Assembly: GCF_006965485.1 (NCBI RefSeq)
Contig: NZ_CP041360.1
Span: forward strand, 4,506,501-4,570,500
Origin: Spirosoma sp. KCTC 42546
Lineage (GTDB): Bacteria; Bacteroidota; Bacteroidia; Cytophagales; Spirosomataceae
Direction of reading: 5' to 3'
Length of the DNA: 64,000 nt
In this document: piece after piece, positions 33,151-42,040 of the stretch
Layout: every line of letters begins with the position of its first letter
Numbering within the stretch: position 1 is the first letter of the stretch
The notes under the pieces: model-generated
The model's database searches: none
What the model saw: the letters and a program-made list of their open reading frames with translations, nothing else
Told to the model about the DNA's origin: nothing
Program-made: the position numbers and the translations under genes

Positions 33151-34470
33151 ATGCGGTCATTTTCTTGTGTCTTGTTTTTGATAGTTAGCATCCTCATCAG
33201 TAGCTGTACCGAGACCCAAAAGTCCCATTTAGCAACATCGACAGAAACTAAACCGACATCCATTCAACATACGGGAGACTCCTACCAGCTCTTACGGTAC
33301 GGCAAGCCTTATTTCATTCAGGGAGCGGGGGGCGTAAGCCATTTGGCTCAGTTAAAAGACTGTGGAGGCAACTCGATTCGCATCTGGGATGATCTGGAGG
33401 CAGGTTCTATTTTGGACCAATCCGAGAAACTTGGATTAACGGTATTCTTTGGCCTTTGGGTAGAGCGGGAACTGGAAGGGTTCGATTATGATAACCAGGA
33501 AGCTGTTGACCGGCAGTATGAACGCATTCGTAAAATCGTACTCAAATACAAAAACCATCCTGCGGTACTCATGTGGTGTGTGGGGAATGAATGGGCAATG
33601 GAAGCGAGTAACTTCCGGGTGTATGACGAAGTAAATCGACTTGCCGCTTTAGTCCATGAACTGGATCCAGACCATCCGGTTGCAACCGTTATTTCGCCTG
33701 ATAGTGAACGGGCTATCTGGCTCGTTCAGGAACGTTGCCCAGCCATTGATGTGTTGGCCCTTAATTCCTATGCGTTAACGGAAAAGCTACCTCAATTTTT
33801 AAAAAAAGGAGGATGGGATAAACCTTATCTGATTTCTGAATATGGAGCCCAGGCCTATTGGGAAACACCCGTCACCCCCTGGAAAGCGCCTATCGAGCCT
33901 ACCAGTCAGGAGAAGTATGATTTTGTGAAAAAATTCTATCGCCAGTACATTGGTTCACGCCCTCCAAATTGTTTAGGCGCTTATTTATTTTATTGGGGCT
34001 TTAAGCAGGAAGAAACCCATACCTGGTTTAATGTATTCGATGATCAGGGCCGGGCCACGTCATTGGTGGAATTAATGCAATTGCTTTGGTCGGGGAAACA
34101 AACGCTCAATAAAGCTCCCGTTGTTAAAGGGCTGTTGATTGATGGAAAAGCAAGTACTTACCAATCGTATATACCCTCAGTTGCCGCTCATCAGGCCCAG
34201 ATTTTGACCAGTGATCCCGAAGGAGATACCCTAACCTACTATTGGGAAATCAAACGGCGTGCTCAGTTTTCGGCAGATTATGCAGGAACACCACTTCCCG
34301 CTTTAAAAGGGTTGATACAGAACCCTAACCAGTCTGCTATTTCATTTAAGTTGCCAACTAAGCCCGGCGCTTATCGTCTGTTTGCTTACGCCTACGATAC
34401 ACATAGACATATATCGTCAGCCAATTTTTCCTTTGAAGTAAGGCCGTCCGATTCGGCTAAAGATGAGTAA
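33151..34470 (+). CDS. GH2-like glycoside hydrolase lipoprotein
   Basis: A 439-residue lipoprotein. The signal peptide ends in a lipobox (LISSC, Cys at about 19). A TIM-barrel domain of the clan containing GH2/GH5-type glycosidases follows. The acid/base Glu is in WCVGNEWAME and a nucleophile-like Glu is in LISEYGAQAYW. The C-terminal 110 residues look like a beta-sandwich domain (SDPEGDTLTYYWEIK is PKD/Ig-like). It probably acts at the outer surface on a beta-glycoside. It is followed 44 bp later by an FkbM-type methyltransferase on the same strand. Confidence 0.82.
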   Translation: MRSFSCVLFLIVSILISSCTETQKSHLATSTETKPTSIQHTGDSYQLLRYGKPYFIQGAGGVSHLAQLKDCGGNSIRIWDDLEAGSILDQSEKLGLTVFFGLWVERELEGFDYDNQEAVDRQYERIRKIVLKYKNHPAVLMWCVGNEWAMEASNFRVYDEVNRLAALVHELDPDHPVATVISPDSERAIWLVQERCPAIDVLALNSYALTEKLPQFLKKGGWDKPYLISEYGAQAYWETPVTPWKAPIEPTSQEKYDFVKKFYRQYIGSRPPNCLGAYLFYWGFKQEETHTWFNVFDDQGRATSLVELMQLLWSGKQTLNKAPVVKGLLIDGKASTYQSYIPSVAAHQAQILTSDPEGDTLTYYWEIKRRAQFSADYAGTPLPALKGLIQNPNQSAISFKLPTKPGAYRLFAYAYDTHRHISSANFSFEVRPSDSAKDE

Positions 34471-34514
34471 GTCCATTTTCCCACTAAAGCGTTTCCTCTT
34501 AATTGACACAGTAT

Positions 34515-35366
34515 ATGCGAACTATTACTGGCTTGGCCAAAAAGGCATTAGGTATCCATCCGCAACAGGGCGTAAATCCACTAAAGAACCTGACACATAT
34601 TGGTTCCCATTTTCATGGGTATCATGTACCCAGCAATTTTCTGACAAGTGAGTCAATTTGTTACTGCATCGGAGCGGGTGAGGATATTTCGTTTGACACC
34701 GAATTAAAAGTTATTTACGACGCGCAGGTGTTCATTTTTGACCCAATGCCAGAAGGTGTCAATCATTTCCGTAAACTGAAAGAGTTTACCAAAAATCAGC
34801 AGCCCCTAACGATTGAACCAACCGTACCGTTTACGTACCGAATCTCAGAAAAACAGGTAGAGGAGATTACGTTTGTTGAAATTGGTGTTTGGGATCAGAA
34901 AACGAACCTGAAGTTTTTTGCCCCCGAGCGTGACGATTATGCCTCGCACTCGCTTTATCTATTCCAGGAGTCCAACGACTATATTGAGGCTCCCGTCGAC
35001 CGGCTAAGTAATCTGATGAACATGCTGGGACACAGCAGCCTGGATGTAGTCAAACTGGAAATTGAAGGGGCTGAATATACCGTAATTGATACGATTGTTA
35101 AAGACAAGCTAGATATCAAAATAATCCTGGTGGAGTTTGACGAAGTTCATAATGCCAACGATAAATCGTTCCACTTTCGGATTAAAAAAACCTGCAAAAA
35201 ATTAAAAGAAGCAGGGTACGTACTGGTCCATTCTACCCACAACTTAAAGCGGACATTTATTCGGGAAGATGTCTATAAGTCGCTAAAGAACCAGGAGAAT
35301 CTGCCCGTGAATTTCACAATCAACAAAGCAGCTGACTATTCATCGGCTCCAATTACTTCACGATAA
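34515..35366 (+). CDS. FkbM-family methyltransferase
   Basis: A 283-residue SAM-dependent methyltransferase of the FkbM family (methyltransf_21). IGAGEDISFD near residue 55 is the SAM-binding glycine region, VFIFDPMPEG gives the acidic residue at the end of strand 2, and VVKLEIEGAEYTVID is the family's most typical block. Members methylate sugars or polyketides, and in Bacteroidota they often sit with polysaccharide genes. The ATG at 34515 is preferred to a TTG at 34503. Co-transcription with the GH2-like lipoprotein gene upstream is likely. Confidence 0.85.
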   Translation: MRTITGLAKKALGIHPQQGVNPLKNLTHIGSHFHGYHVPSNFLTSESICYCIGAGEDISFDTELKVIYDAQVFIFDPMPEGVNHFRKLKEFTKNQQPLTIEPTVPFTYRISEKQVEEITFVEIGVWDQKTNLKFFAPERDDYASHSLYLFQESNDYIEAPVDRLSNLMNMLGHSSLDVVKLEIEGAEYTVIDTIVKDKLDIKIILVEFDEVHNANDKSFHFRIKKTCKKLKEAGYVLVHSTHNLKRTFIREDVYKSLKNQENLPVNFTINKAADYSSAPITSR

Positions 35367-35385
35367 AAACGGGTCAACTCAGGGT

Positions 35386-36726
35386 TTATACAACCAGATT
35401 TAACAGCAAAACGCCTATCAGCCCAACAATGGATACGATGGTTTCCATCAGCGACCAGGTTCGGATGGTTTGCCCGATGGTTAGGTTGAAATATTCCTTA
35501 AAGAGCCAGAACCCGCCGTCGTTGATGTGCGAAAACATCAGGCTTCCTGAGCCAATGGCCAGCACCATCAGTTCGGGTTTGATAGGCTGCGATTGTAATA
35601 AAGGCAAAATAATTCCCACGGTAGTTAACCCGGCTACCGTGGCCGAACCTACACATACCCGGATAAAGGCGGCAATGCCCCAGCCCAGCAACAACGGCGG
35701 AATAGCGGCATCGGCCAGTAAGCTACCAATATATTTACTGGTGCCACTGTCGCCGAAAACCTGCTTTAATGCACCTGCTCCGGCAATGACCAGAAGAATC
35801 GGGGCGATAGCTTTAACGGCTTCTTCCATGTCTTTGGTGATAGCCTTCATCGACTGTCCCTGACGGAGACCCAGTGCGTACATTGCCACCAGCACCGACA
35901 ACAACATACCGATATAGGGCTCGGCCAATAACGTAACAATGGTTTTCAGGAACGACTCACCAGGCATCGCATTTTTCAGCGGGCCAAATGTCGTTAACAG
36001 CAATACGGGCAGCAGGGCGACAAAAAAGCTGATTCCCGCACCTGGTAAATTCTGGGAAGGTACTTCGCGTATATTAAACAGATCCCGATTCGGCGACGCC
36101 TTGATATTGACCAGCGTTCTACCAAACAACGGCCCAGCAATAATGATAGCGGGAATAGCAACAATGATCCCATAAATAAGGGTTTGCCCTATGTTCGCGT
36201 TGAGCTGACCTGCCACTGCCGAGGGCGATGGGTGCGGGGGCAAATAACCATGTGCGACTGATAACGCCGACAGCATGGGTACCGCTACCGACATAAGGGG
36301 TAAGCGAGACGACGCTGCGATGGTAAAAATTAGGGGAACAACAATAATGAAACCCGCATTGTAGAATAGTGGGATACCAATAACAAAGCCCGCTAAGGCT
36401 AGTCCCCAGCGAATATTTTTTATACCAAACCAACCAATCAGCACATCGGTGATTCGTCGGGCAGCCCCACTTTCGGCTACCAGACGGCCCAACATTGCCC
36501 CAAAACCGATGATCAGTACCAGTTCGCCCAATGTACCACCAATACCACTCTGAATCGACTTACCAACAGCCACCACATCCATACCCGATGCCAACCCAAT
36601 ACCTAAGGCGACAATGACAAATGAGATGAAGGTATCTAAACGGACAAAGGCAACTAAAAAAACAAGCGTCAGAATCCCGATCAGGGTGAGAATAAGGGGC
36701 ATAATAGTTACGAGGGTCTGGGGCAT
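35386..36726 (-). CDS. GntP-family gluconate/acid-sugar permease
   Basis: A 446-residue transporter with about 12-14 membrane spans, matching the GntP family of gluconate:H+ symporters (IGFGAMLGRLVAESGAARRI in the N-terminal half, AYLPPHPSPSAVAG-like loop in GYLPPHPSPSAV, and HINDGGFWLFKEYF near the C-terminus). It imports sugar acids across the inner membrane. With the DUF1537 kinase and DenD-like enzyme about 5 kb away, it could serve the same acid-sugar pathway, though it is not in one operon with them. Its start codon lies at the left arm of a periodic palindrome. Confidence 0.9.
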   Translation of the reverse strand: MPQTLVTIMPLILTLIGILTLVFLVAFVRLDTFISFVIVALGIGLASGMDVVAVGKSIQSGIGGTLGELVLIIGFGAMLGRLVAESGAARRITDVLIGWFGIKNIRWGLALAGFVIGIPLFYNAGFIIVVPLIFTIAASSRLPLMSVAVPMLSALSVAHGYLPPHPSPSAVAGQLNANIGQTLIYGIIVAIPAIIIAGPLFGRTLVNIKASPNRDLFNIREVPSQNLPGAGISFFVALLPVLLLTTFGPLKNAMPGESFLKTIVTLLAEPYIGMLLSVLVAMYALGLRQGQSMKAITKDMEEAVKAIAPILLVIAGAGALKQVFGDSGTSKYIGSLLADAAIPPLLLGWGIAAFIRVCVGSATVAGLTTVGIILPLLQSQPIKPELMVLAIGSGSLMFSHINDGGFWLFKEYFNLTIGQTIRTWSLMETIVSIVGLIGVLLLNLVV

Positions 36727-36817
36727 TTAAACACAGAGAAAATGGAGATAAACATGGAGCACATGGAAAAAGCCCTCTGTCTACTCTATGCTAATCTCTG
36801 TTTTCTCTGTGTTTAAA
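36726..36817. repeat. Palindrome of 9-bp units between the McrC and GntP genes
   Basis: Arms at 36726-36749 and 36794-36817 pair at 22 of 24 positions. The left side continues as 9-mers ACACAGAGA, AAATGGAGA, TAAACATGG, AGCACATGG, and the right side reads AATCTCTGT, TTTCTCTGT. It fills the gap between the end of the McrC gene and the start codon of the GntP gene, both on the minus strand. Confidence 0.78.
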
Positions 36818-36822
36818 CACGA

Positions 36823-38115
36823 TCATTCGAACGACAAAGCGTAAGTTGCTAATTTTTCTACTTCATTCGCTAACGAATTGGTCAGGTCGAAGGGCACAAC
36901 GTGCAGGCGAGTGGTAGCATCGTAGCCAAACACGGGCAACGGCTGACGAAACGATTCATTTGCCGGGTAAATCAGAAACAGGTCGTCGGCTGCGTATTTT
37001 TTCCCATAAGCGTACAATTGATACATGTCGGCCTGCTCGATGCCGTAGTTACCCGAAACAGGATTAGCACCTGCCTCCCGGCCCTTGATCTGCTTCCATT
37101 TTGTATCAAGTACCAGTGTTTGGCTCTTGTGACGGATGACAATATCGGGACGAAGCTTAAATTTTGGTGCCCCTACATGTTCATCCACCAAATGTGCTGA
37201 AGATTCCTGAACCCGAACACTGTCGGTATCGGGCCAGTAAGTCCGAATGCCATACGCGACGTAATCTTCAAAAACGCGCTCCATCGGGAACAATAGCGAT
37301 AAGCTTGGCGTATGGCCCGTTTTGATACCAAATCCCCTACCCTGAAGCAATGCATCGGCCCAGCGCAGTGCCGATTCGTACCGAAGAAATAACCGACTTG
37401 ACCGCCGAATCAACCGTAGATCATCCGGTAACGAGTTCGTCTCCGGCACTTCATCCAGCGCCCAAAGTACCTGTCGAATCCGGCGCTGGCTAACGGGGTT
37501 ATTCGTTGCTCCGTTTACGTAAACCATTGCCGTTTTTAAAATACGATTAGCGGCAACATCAGCCGTGAGGCAATCGTAGGTCACTGCCAGTCGCTCGGCG
37601 TGCCAGGCATTCTCCCGCTGCTGTCGGACAGCCTGAAATTTACCTTTCCAGAAGCGTTCATTGCTATCGACCGATACGTACGCGTGCTGGATTCCCTGTT
37701 GCACTAATGGCTCTACGGCATCCAGAAAAGCCGAAATGAACACGTCCCACAAAGGCAATTGAATAGCCCGCGTATGGGCTGCCGGGAGCGTTCGAAATGG
37801 GCTATGACGAAGGTGCCGCAGCATGGTCAGTAGCAAAGGCCGGGTGTTGTCGATCTGCCCAATCTTTGGTAGAATTTCCAGTTGCGTATGATTGGGCAGT
37901 GGAAGCAAACCCACATAATTTCGAACTTGAATCAATTCACGACCTTTTTGTATAGAGAAGGCCAGCAAGCCCTCAGCCTGTTCGTCGTCAAACACAAATT
38001 GGCGGAGTGCCTGAAAAACAGCATCAAGCACCAGTACCCCACCTAATGGCGGTTCGGACCACTGATCAGCTGAGCCAATCTGGCTGTTTTCAAGAACCAA
38101 AATCGTCGTGATCAT
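36823..38115 (-). CDS. mcrC: McrC-family nuclease subunit (orphan)
   Basis: A 430-residue McrC-like protein. McrC is the nuclease and GTPase-stimulating subunit of the McrBC restriction system, which cuts DNA carrying methylated cytosine. The PD-(D/E)xK site is visible as RPDIVI (D324) and LVLDTKWK (D337, K339). The N-terminal region (residues 1-250) is the beta-rich and helical part that contacts McrB. No McrB-type AAA+ GTPase is next to it or elsewhere in the window. Its ATG is 7 bp after the stop of an aldolase gene on the same strand, so it is probably translated from that transcript. It may act alone or with a distant partner. Confidence 0.85.
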   Translation of the reverse strand: MITTILVLENSQIGSADQWSEPPLGGVLVLDAVFQALRQFVFDDEQAEGLLAFSIQKGRELIQVRNYVGLLPLPNHTQLEILPKIGQIDNTRPLLLTMLRHLRHSPFRTLPAAHTRAIQLPLWDVFISAFLDAVEPLVQQGIQHAYVSVDSNERFWKGKFQAVRQQRENAWHAERLAVTYDCLTADVAANRILKTAMVYVNGATNNPVSQRRIRQVLWALDEVPETNSLPDDLRLIRRSSRLFLRYESALRWADALLQGRGFGIKTGHTPSLSLLFPMERVFEDYVAYGIRTYWPDTDSVRVQESSAHLVDEHVGAPKFKLRPDIVIRHKSQTLVLDTKWKQIKGREAGANPVSGNYGIEQADMYQLYAYGKKYAADDLFLIYPANESFRQPLPVFGYDATTRLHVVPFDLTNSLANEVEKLATYALSFE

Positions 38116-38122
38116 ACGAAGG

Positions 38123-38884
38123 TTACACTCGTCCTTTCATAAACTCCCCAGCGGCCGACTTCAGCAAGCCAGCAAAGGAATTCAGGCAAAACAGGACACC
38201 CCGATCAATCAACGCCCTGGCCTGATCGCCGGTGGCCGCTGTGGTTCCTGCAATCAGGCCCGCTTTTCTGATTTTTTCAACGACGCCCGCAATGGTTCGT
38301 TTTACCTCATCGTGGCCGGGACCATCGTAGTATCCCATACTCATGGCCAGATCACGTGGGCCAATAACAAAGCCATCTATGCCGTTTACCTGGAGCAGAT
38401 CGTCCAGGTTAGCAATAGCTTCCTTATCTTCGATCTGGGCTAATACCAGAATTTGCTCGTTGGCAAATTCGACAGACTCGCCCTGATTCATATTGCCCAG
38501 GAGGTAATCGTTAGCCCGTGCGGGTGCAAATCCCCGCAAACCCAGGGGCGGATAGTTAACGGCCTGGACCAGAGCTTCGGCTTGGGCAACGGTACTAACG
38601 CCTGGCATCATAATGCCCATAACGCCCGCATCCAGAAATTGCAAAATCAATTTGGAATCATTACTGCGAACTCGGGCTAAAGGCGTAATACCACTCACCT
38701 CACAGGCCCGTACAATATCCTGCACCTGCGCCGTTGTTACGGGGCTGTGTTCGCCGTCGATCATATAAAAATCCAGTCCCGAGAAGCCGCACAATTCGGC
38801 AACGGTGGGATCGCTACTATTAGAAAGAACACCCAGAACGGGCTGGCTGCTTTTGAGCCGGGTTTTAACAATGTTTTGCTTCAT
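38123..38884 (-). CDS. HpcH/HpaI-family aldolase
   Basis: A 253-residue class II pyruvate-type aldolase of the HpcH/HpaI/citrate-lyase-beta family. MIDGEHSP near residue 40 carries the catalytic-region His, and ALVQAVNYPPLGLRGFAPARAND gives the phosphate or carboxylate Arg. LAQIEDKEAI has the metal Glu, and IGPRDLAMSMG the second metal Asp. It cleaves 2-keto-4-hydroxy acids to pyruvate and an aldehyde. It could finish an acid-sugar pathway with the GntP permease, but it is grouped with McrC and the deacetylase-like gene on the minus strand. The substrate is unknown. Confidence 0.88.
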   Translation of the reverse strand: MKQNIVKTRLKSSQPVLGVLSNSSDPTVAELCGFSGLDFYMIDGEHSPVTTAQVQDIVRACEVSGITPLARVRSNDSKLILQFLDAGVMGIMMPGVSTVAQAEALVQAVNYPPLGLRGFAPARANDYLLGNMNQGESVEFANEQILVLAQIEDKEAIANLDDLLQVNGIDGFVIGPRDLAMSMGYYDGPGHDEVKRTIAGVVEKIRKAGLIAGTTAATGDQARALIDRGVLFCLNSFAGLLKSAAGEFMKGRV

Positions 38885-38948
38885 CTGAAAAAGGGCGAAA
38901 AAATGCGCTTAGCTAAGGGCTCGACTAGTTTGGCAAGATACGACCGAA

Positions 38949-39851
38949 TCAGAAAAACATATCCGATGCCAGCCGAAATGTGTTACAGTGAGCTTCAACA
39001 ATATCAGTCAATCGGGGTGAGTACCCTCCGCCCATCGAAACGACAATCGGCAGATTATTCCGTTGAGCCTGTTCAAACACGAACCGATCCCGTTCTTTGC
39101 ATCCTTCCCGGCTAACACTCAGTTTACCCAATCGGTCGGAGGCCAGAATATCAACACCCGATACATAAAATAAGAAATCGGGCTGCTCGCGCTGAATCAG
39201 CCCCGGCAGGGTATTGTAAAGCGTGTTTAAATAAACTTCGTCCGAGGTGCCAGTCGGGAAGTCAATATCCAGGTCCGACTGTTCTTTTTTAAGTGGATAA
39301 TTATCTCGACCATGCATACTGAACGTAACTACGCGCGGCTCTTTCTGAAACATCACTGCCGTTCCGTTACCCTGATGCACGTCTAAATCGATCACCAGAA
39401 TTTTCCGGGACTGACTAGTCTCAAGTAGGTAATGAGCCGCCACACCAACGTCGTTGAGCATGCAAAATCCCTCTCCCCGATCCGGAAACGCATGATGGGT
39501 TCCTCCAGCCACATTCATCGCGATGCCATCCGTTCGGGCAATATGGGTACCATCAATTGTCCCCTGCGTAATGATCCACTCGCGTTCAATAAGTTCGGGC
39601 GTTACCGGAAACCCAATCCGGCGAACCATGGCAGGCGGCACGATCAGGGTTTGTAATGCCTGCACATAACTGGCCGTATGAACGCCCAATACCCAACGGT
39701 CATCAACCGGAGCAGGCGCAAAAAAATTGGCCTCGGTGCAGGTACCTTCGTACAGAAGTTGCTCATGAATCAGTTCGTATTTAAGCATCGGAAACCGGTG
39801 TCCTTCAGGCAATTTGAGTCGGTACACGGGCGAAAAGGCAATCTGAAGCAT
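38949..39851 (-). CDS. Histone-deacetylase-family amidohydrolase
   Basis: A 300-residue zinc amidohydrolase of the arginase/deacetylase fold. GGTHHAF has the catalytic His pair, LVIDLDVHQGNGTA gives the zinc Asp/His ligands, and SGVDILASDRLG the remaining zinc Asp. Bacterial members deacetylate acetylated lysine (AcuC) or polyamines, or act on unknown amides. The protein is shorter than AcuC (about 380) and lies in the short bacterial HDAC-like group. It is upstream of the aldolase gene on the same strand with a 64-bp gap. Confidence 0.88.
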   Translation of the reverse strand: MLQIAFSPVYRLKLPEGHRFPMLKYELIHEQLLYEGTCTEANFFAPAPVDDRWVLGVHTASYVQALQTLIVPPAMVRRIGFPVTPELIEREWIITQGTIDGTHIARTDGIAMNVAGGTHHAFPDRGEGFCMLNDVGVAAHYLLETSQSRKILVIDLDVHQGNGTAVMFQKEPRVVTFSMHGRDNYPLKKEQSDLDIDFPTGTSDEVYLNTLYNTLPGLIQREQPDFLFYVSGVDILASDRLGKLSVSREGCKERDRFVFEQAQRNNLPIVVSMGGGYSPRLTDIVEAHCNTFRLASDMFF

Positions 39852-39998
39852 GAAGTAAGGAAGCCGGTGAGCGGTAAAAAATCAATTGTCCCGTTCGATA
39901 AGGATACGCTTTAGTTAACCCATCTTCGCCAGGTTGTGTTACCAAACTACCTGATTTGTTCGTTTGTAGGGTTTATCCAACTTGATTAACCGGCTTGT

Positions 39999-40748
39999 AT
40001 GAAAACAGCTATCATTACTGGGGGCGGCCAGGGTATTGGTCGCGTGGCAACGCAATATTTACTTACGCACGGCTATCGGGTGGCCATCTGGGAAACAGAC
40101 ACCGACGCCCTGGCCGAGCTTCGCGAAGCCTTTAAAGCCTCTTCGGCACAGATCTTGTTCGTTTCCTGCGATGTATCCAGTGAAGCCAACGTTCGTAAAG
40201 CAGCCGAACAAACCATTTCGCATTTTGGGCAAATCGACGCGCTGATTAACAATGCGGCCATTATGATTGAAAAACCACTCGACAAACTAACCCTCGACGA
40301 GTGGAATCGGGTTATCAGCACCAATCTAACCGGCACCTTTCTCTGCGCCAAGCACACAGCTGCCTATCTGGCCACCCAGAAAGGCAGCATCATCAATATC
40401 TGTTCGACCCGGGCGTTTCAATCGGAACCAGATACGTTTGCTTATTCGGCCAGTAAAGGGGGCGTACTTTCCCTCACGCATTCGCTGGCCGTAAGTCTGG
40501 GGCCCGATGTCCGCGTGAATGCCATTAGTCCCGGCTGGATTGATGTATCGGCACTGAAGAAAAAAGCGAAAGCAAAATCCGACGATCTGCGCCCTGAAGA
40601 CCACACTCAGCACCCGGTTGGTCGTGTGGGGCAGGCCGACGATATTGCCCGCATGATTCTGTTTCTGATTGCACCCGAAAACAGTTTTATCACCGGTCAG
40701 AATTTTGTGGTTGATGGCGGCATGACCCGTAAAATGATCTACGTATAA
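39999..40748 (+). CDS. Short-chain dehydrogenase/reductase
   Basis: A 249-residue classical SDR. GGGQGIG is the cofactor motif, NNAAIM follows, the catalytic residues are in ICSTRAF and YSASKGG, and the C-terminal FVVDGGMTRKMIYV is typical of FabG-like enzymes. ETD at the end of strand 2 (IWETDTD) suggests NAD(H) preference. The position equivalent to the catalytic Ser is in ICSTR. The substrate is unknown. The gene is divergent from the deacetylase-like gene and is followed by two unknown genes on the same strand. Confidence 0.87.
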   Translation: MKTAIITGGGQGIGRVATQYLLTHGYRVAIWETDTDALAELREAFKASSAQILFVSCDVSSEANVRKAAEQTISHFGQIDALINNAAIMIEKPLDKLTLDEWNRVISTNLTGTFLCAKHTAAYLATQKGSIINICSTRAFQSEPDTFAYSASKGGVLSLTHSLAVSLGPDVRVNAISPGWIDVSALKKKAKAKSDDLRPEDHTQHPVGRVGQADDIARMILFLIAPENSFITGQNFVVDGGMTRKMIYV

Positions 40749-40822
40749 CTACGCTAACAAAAAGGCCAAAACATCCTCACCTTTGCCTTGTTTAGTATGT
40801 AGATTAATCAGCTTCATCCCCT

Positions 40823-41263
40823 ATGACTATCGAACTTTCCACCGCAACCGACCAATCTCCACTGGAAGTACTTGATTTACAAGTAACCTCCCGTCGGAGT
40901 TCTGGCAAATCTGTTTTGTCCCTTCGATTTCTGTGCAACAACGACCGCTATACCAATCACATGCAGATACCCACGCTGTCGTGGTTTGATGCGAGTCAGA
41001 TGCAACGTTTTTCGCAGAATTTAGCCGTTGCTCATTATCCGGAAACCTGCCAGGTTGATTTGCTGGATGCAGGCATACGGTTAACCGGGTCGGTTCGGCA
41101 ATTAGCGGGTCGATGGACTACCGGACGCACAGTTCGGATTGAACCGCTACCCTCGGCAATGAAGCAGTTTGAACCGTTTACGATCCATGCATCCTCCCTC
41201 GATGTGAAAACGTACTCCGGAAAACTGTACAACCGTTTGTGGGAATTGTTCACGAAAGGCTAA
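40823..41263 (+). CDS. Uncharacterised 146-residue protein
   Basis: I do not recognise a family. The protein has no signal peptide or membrane span. It has a mixed alpha/beta look, with several short beta-strand-like segments (CQVDLLDAGIRLTGSVR, RTVRIEPLP) and one Cys in each half. It lies 74 bp after the SDR gene and 47 bp ahead of the acidic protein gene on the same strand. Base composition and codon choice resemble the neighbours, and there is no competing long frame on either strand, so it is very probably a real gene. Confidence 0.72.
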   Translation: MTIELSTATDQSPLEVLDLQVTSRRSSGKSVLSLRFLCNNDRYTNHMQIPTLSWFDASQMQRFSQNLAVAHYPETCQVDLLDAGIRLTGSVRQLAGRWTTGRTVRIEPLPSAMKQFEPFTIHASSLDVKTYSGKLYNRLWELFTKG

Positions 41264-41310
41264 CCTGAAGATCGCTTTTCGGATTATGTTGTAAAAAGTA
41301 CCTACTTACC

Positions 41311-41634
41311 ATGGAAAATGTAAATCAGGATGCGATGCTCAACGAGCAATCGCAAACGTTCCGGCCTAGCAAGGGCGGAACAGACCAGACACCCGATGAT
41401 AGTATTCTCCTGAATGAAGATTACAATCCGACCGATCTGGCTGGCGATGTAAACTCTCCTCCCACTACGCCGACCGATGAAGAGGAAGCAGCCACCGGCA
41501 ACGATGGAACAGGTGCTTTTTCGGGCAGTCCCAATATGGAGATTGACCGGGACTCGTACGGCAATGATGATTCCATTGGCAACAACGATGGAACCGAACC
41601 CGACCCCGCCTGGACAGACGAAGAACAAGTTTAA
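41311..41634 (+). CDS. Acidic, low-complexity 107-residue protein
   Basis: A strongly acidic protein rich in Asp, Glu, Gly, Asn, Pro and Thr, with no Cys, no membrane span and almost no predicted fold (for example DEEEAATGNDGTG and NDDSIGNNDGTEPDP). It looks intrinsically disordered. Such proteins recur in Spirosoma-like genomes, often as stress or dehydration-related unknowns, but I cannot name a function. The frame is clean, starts with ATG and ends in a hairpin that overlaps its stop region, all signs of a real gene. Confidence 0.68.
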   Translation: MENVNQDAMLNEQSQTFRPSKGGTDQTPDDSILLNEDYNPTDLAGDVNSPPTTPTDEEEAATGNDGTGAFSGSPNMEIDRDSYGNDDSIGNNDGTEPDPAWTDEEQV

Positions 41635-41678
41635 TGAATTAGTGGTATCAGATGCTTACAACTGATACCACTAATTCA
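41635..41678. terminator. 17-bp hairpin after the acidic protein gene
   Basis: Perfect arms at 41635-41651 and 41662-41678 with a 10-base loop, starting one base after the stop codon (41632-41634). No tandem periodicity is seen. It lacks a clear T run on either side, so termination is inferred from position and stem strength. Confidence 0.65.
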
Positions 41679-41998
41679 CCAGTCACCTTCACCCTTATTT
41701 CCGGCACCGTAAGATTTGCACCTCCATTGGGTGCAGTCCTACCCGAAGCCCACGCGCCGGTCCCTTTGTTACGCTACGGTACACTAGATCGGACTACGCC
41801 TGTGCGCTGGAATCTGCAGAAGAGTGGACGAGTTCAGCATACGGTCAGACTTTCCAACGAATTCGCAAAATTGCTTTTACGAATTCGTTGAAGAGCAAAC
41901 CTCTCTACATCGAAACCAATAGCAACAACAGACTCAGAAGAAGCTAAATTGGCCAACTACACGTGTGGTACTTCGTACGCAATGGGGTAAATCTGCCT
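41679..41998. other. Intergenic region before the DUF5916 gene
   Basis: About 320 bp without a supported gene. A possible 79-residue frame at 41652-41891 begins inside the hairpin loop and has no recognisable feature, so I do not call it. A short ACGAATTCG repeat occurs twice (41858-41890). The promoter of the next gene begins at the right end. Confidence 0.5.
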
Positions 41999-42006
41999 TA
42001 CCTTTG
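41999..42006 (+). promoter_or_regulatory. Candidate -7 promoter box of the DUF5916 gene
   Basis: TACCTTTG matches TAnnTTTG. Transcription would begin near 42013, leaving a leader of about 28 bases to the GTG at 42041, which supports that start. The -33 region is not clear. Confidence 0.45.
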
Positions 42007-42040
42007 CGTTTACTAGTGGTACCCTTAACGTTGTTGTTTG

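Noticed and set aside
41652..41891. 79-residue open frame after the acidic protein gene
   Set aside because: It begins in the loop of a terminator hairpin, has no recognisable features and lies in the leader region of the next gene.
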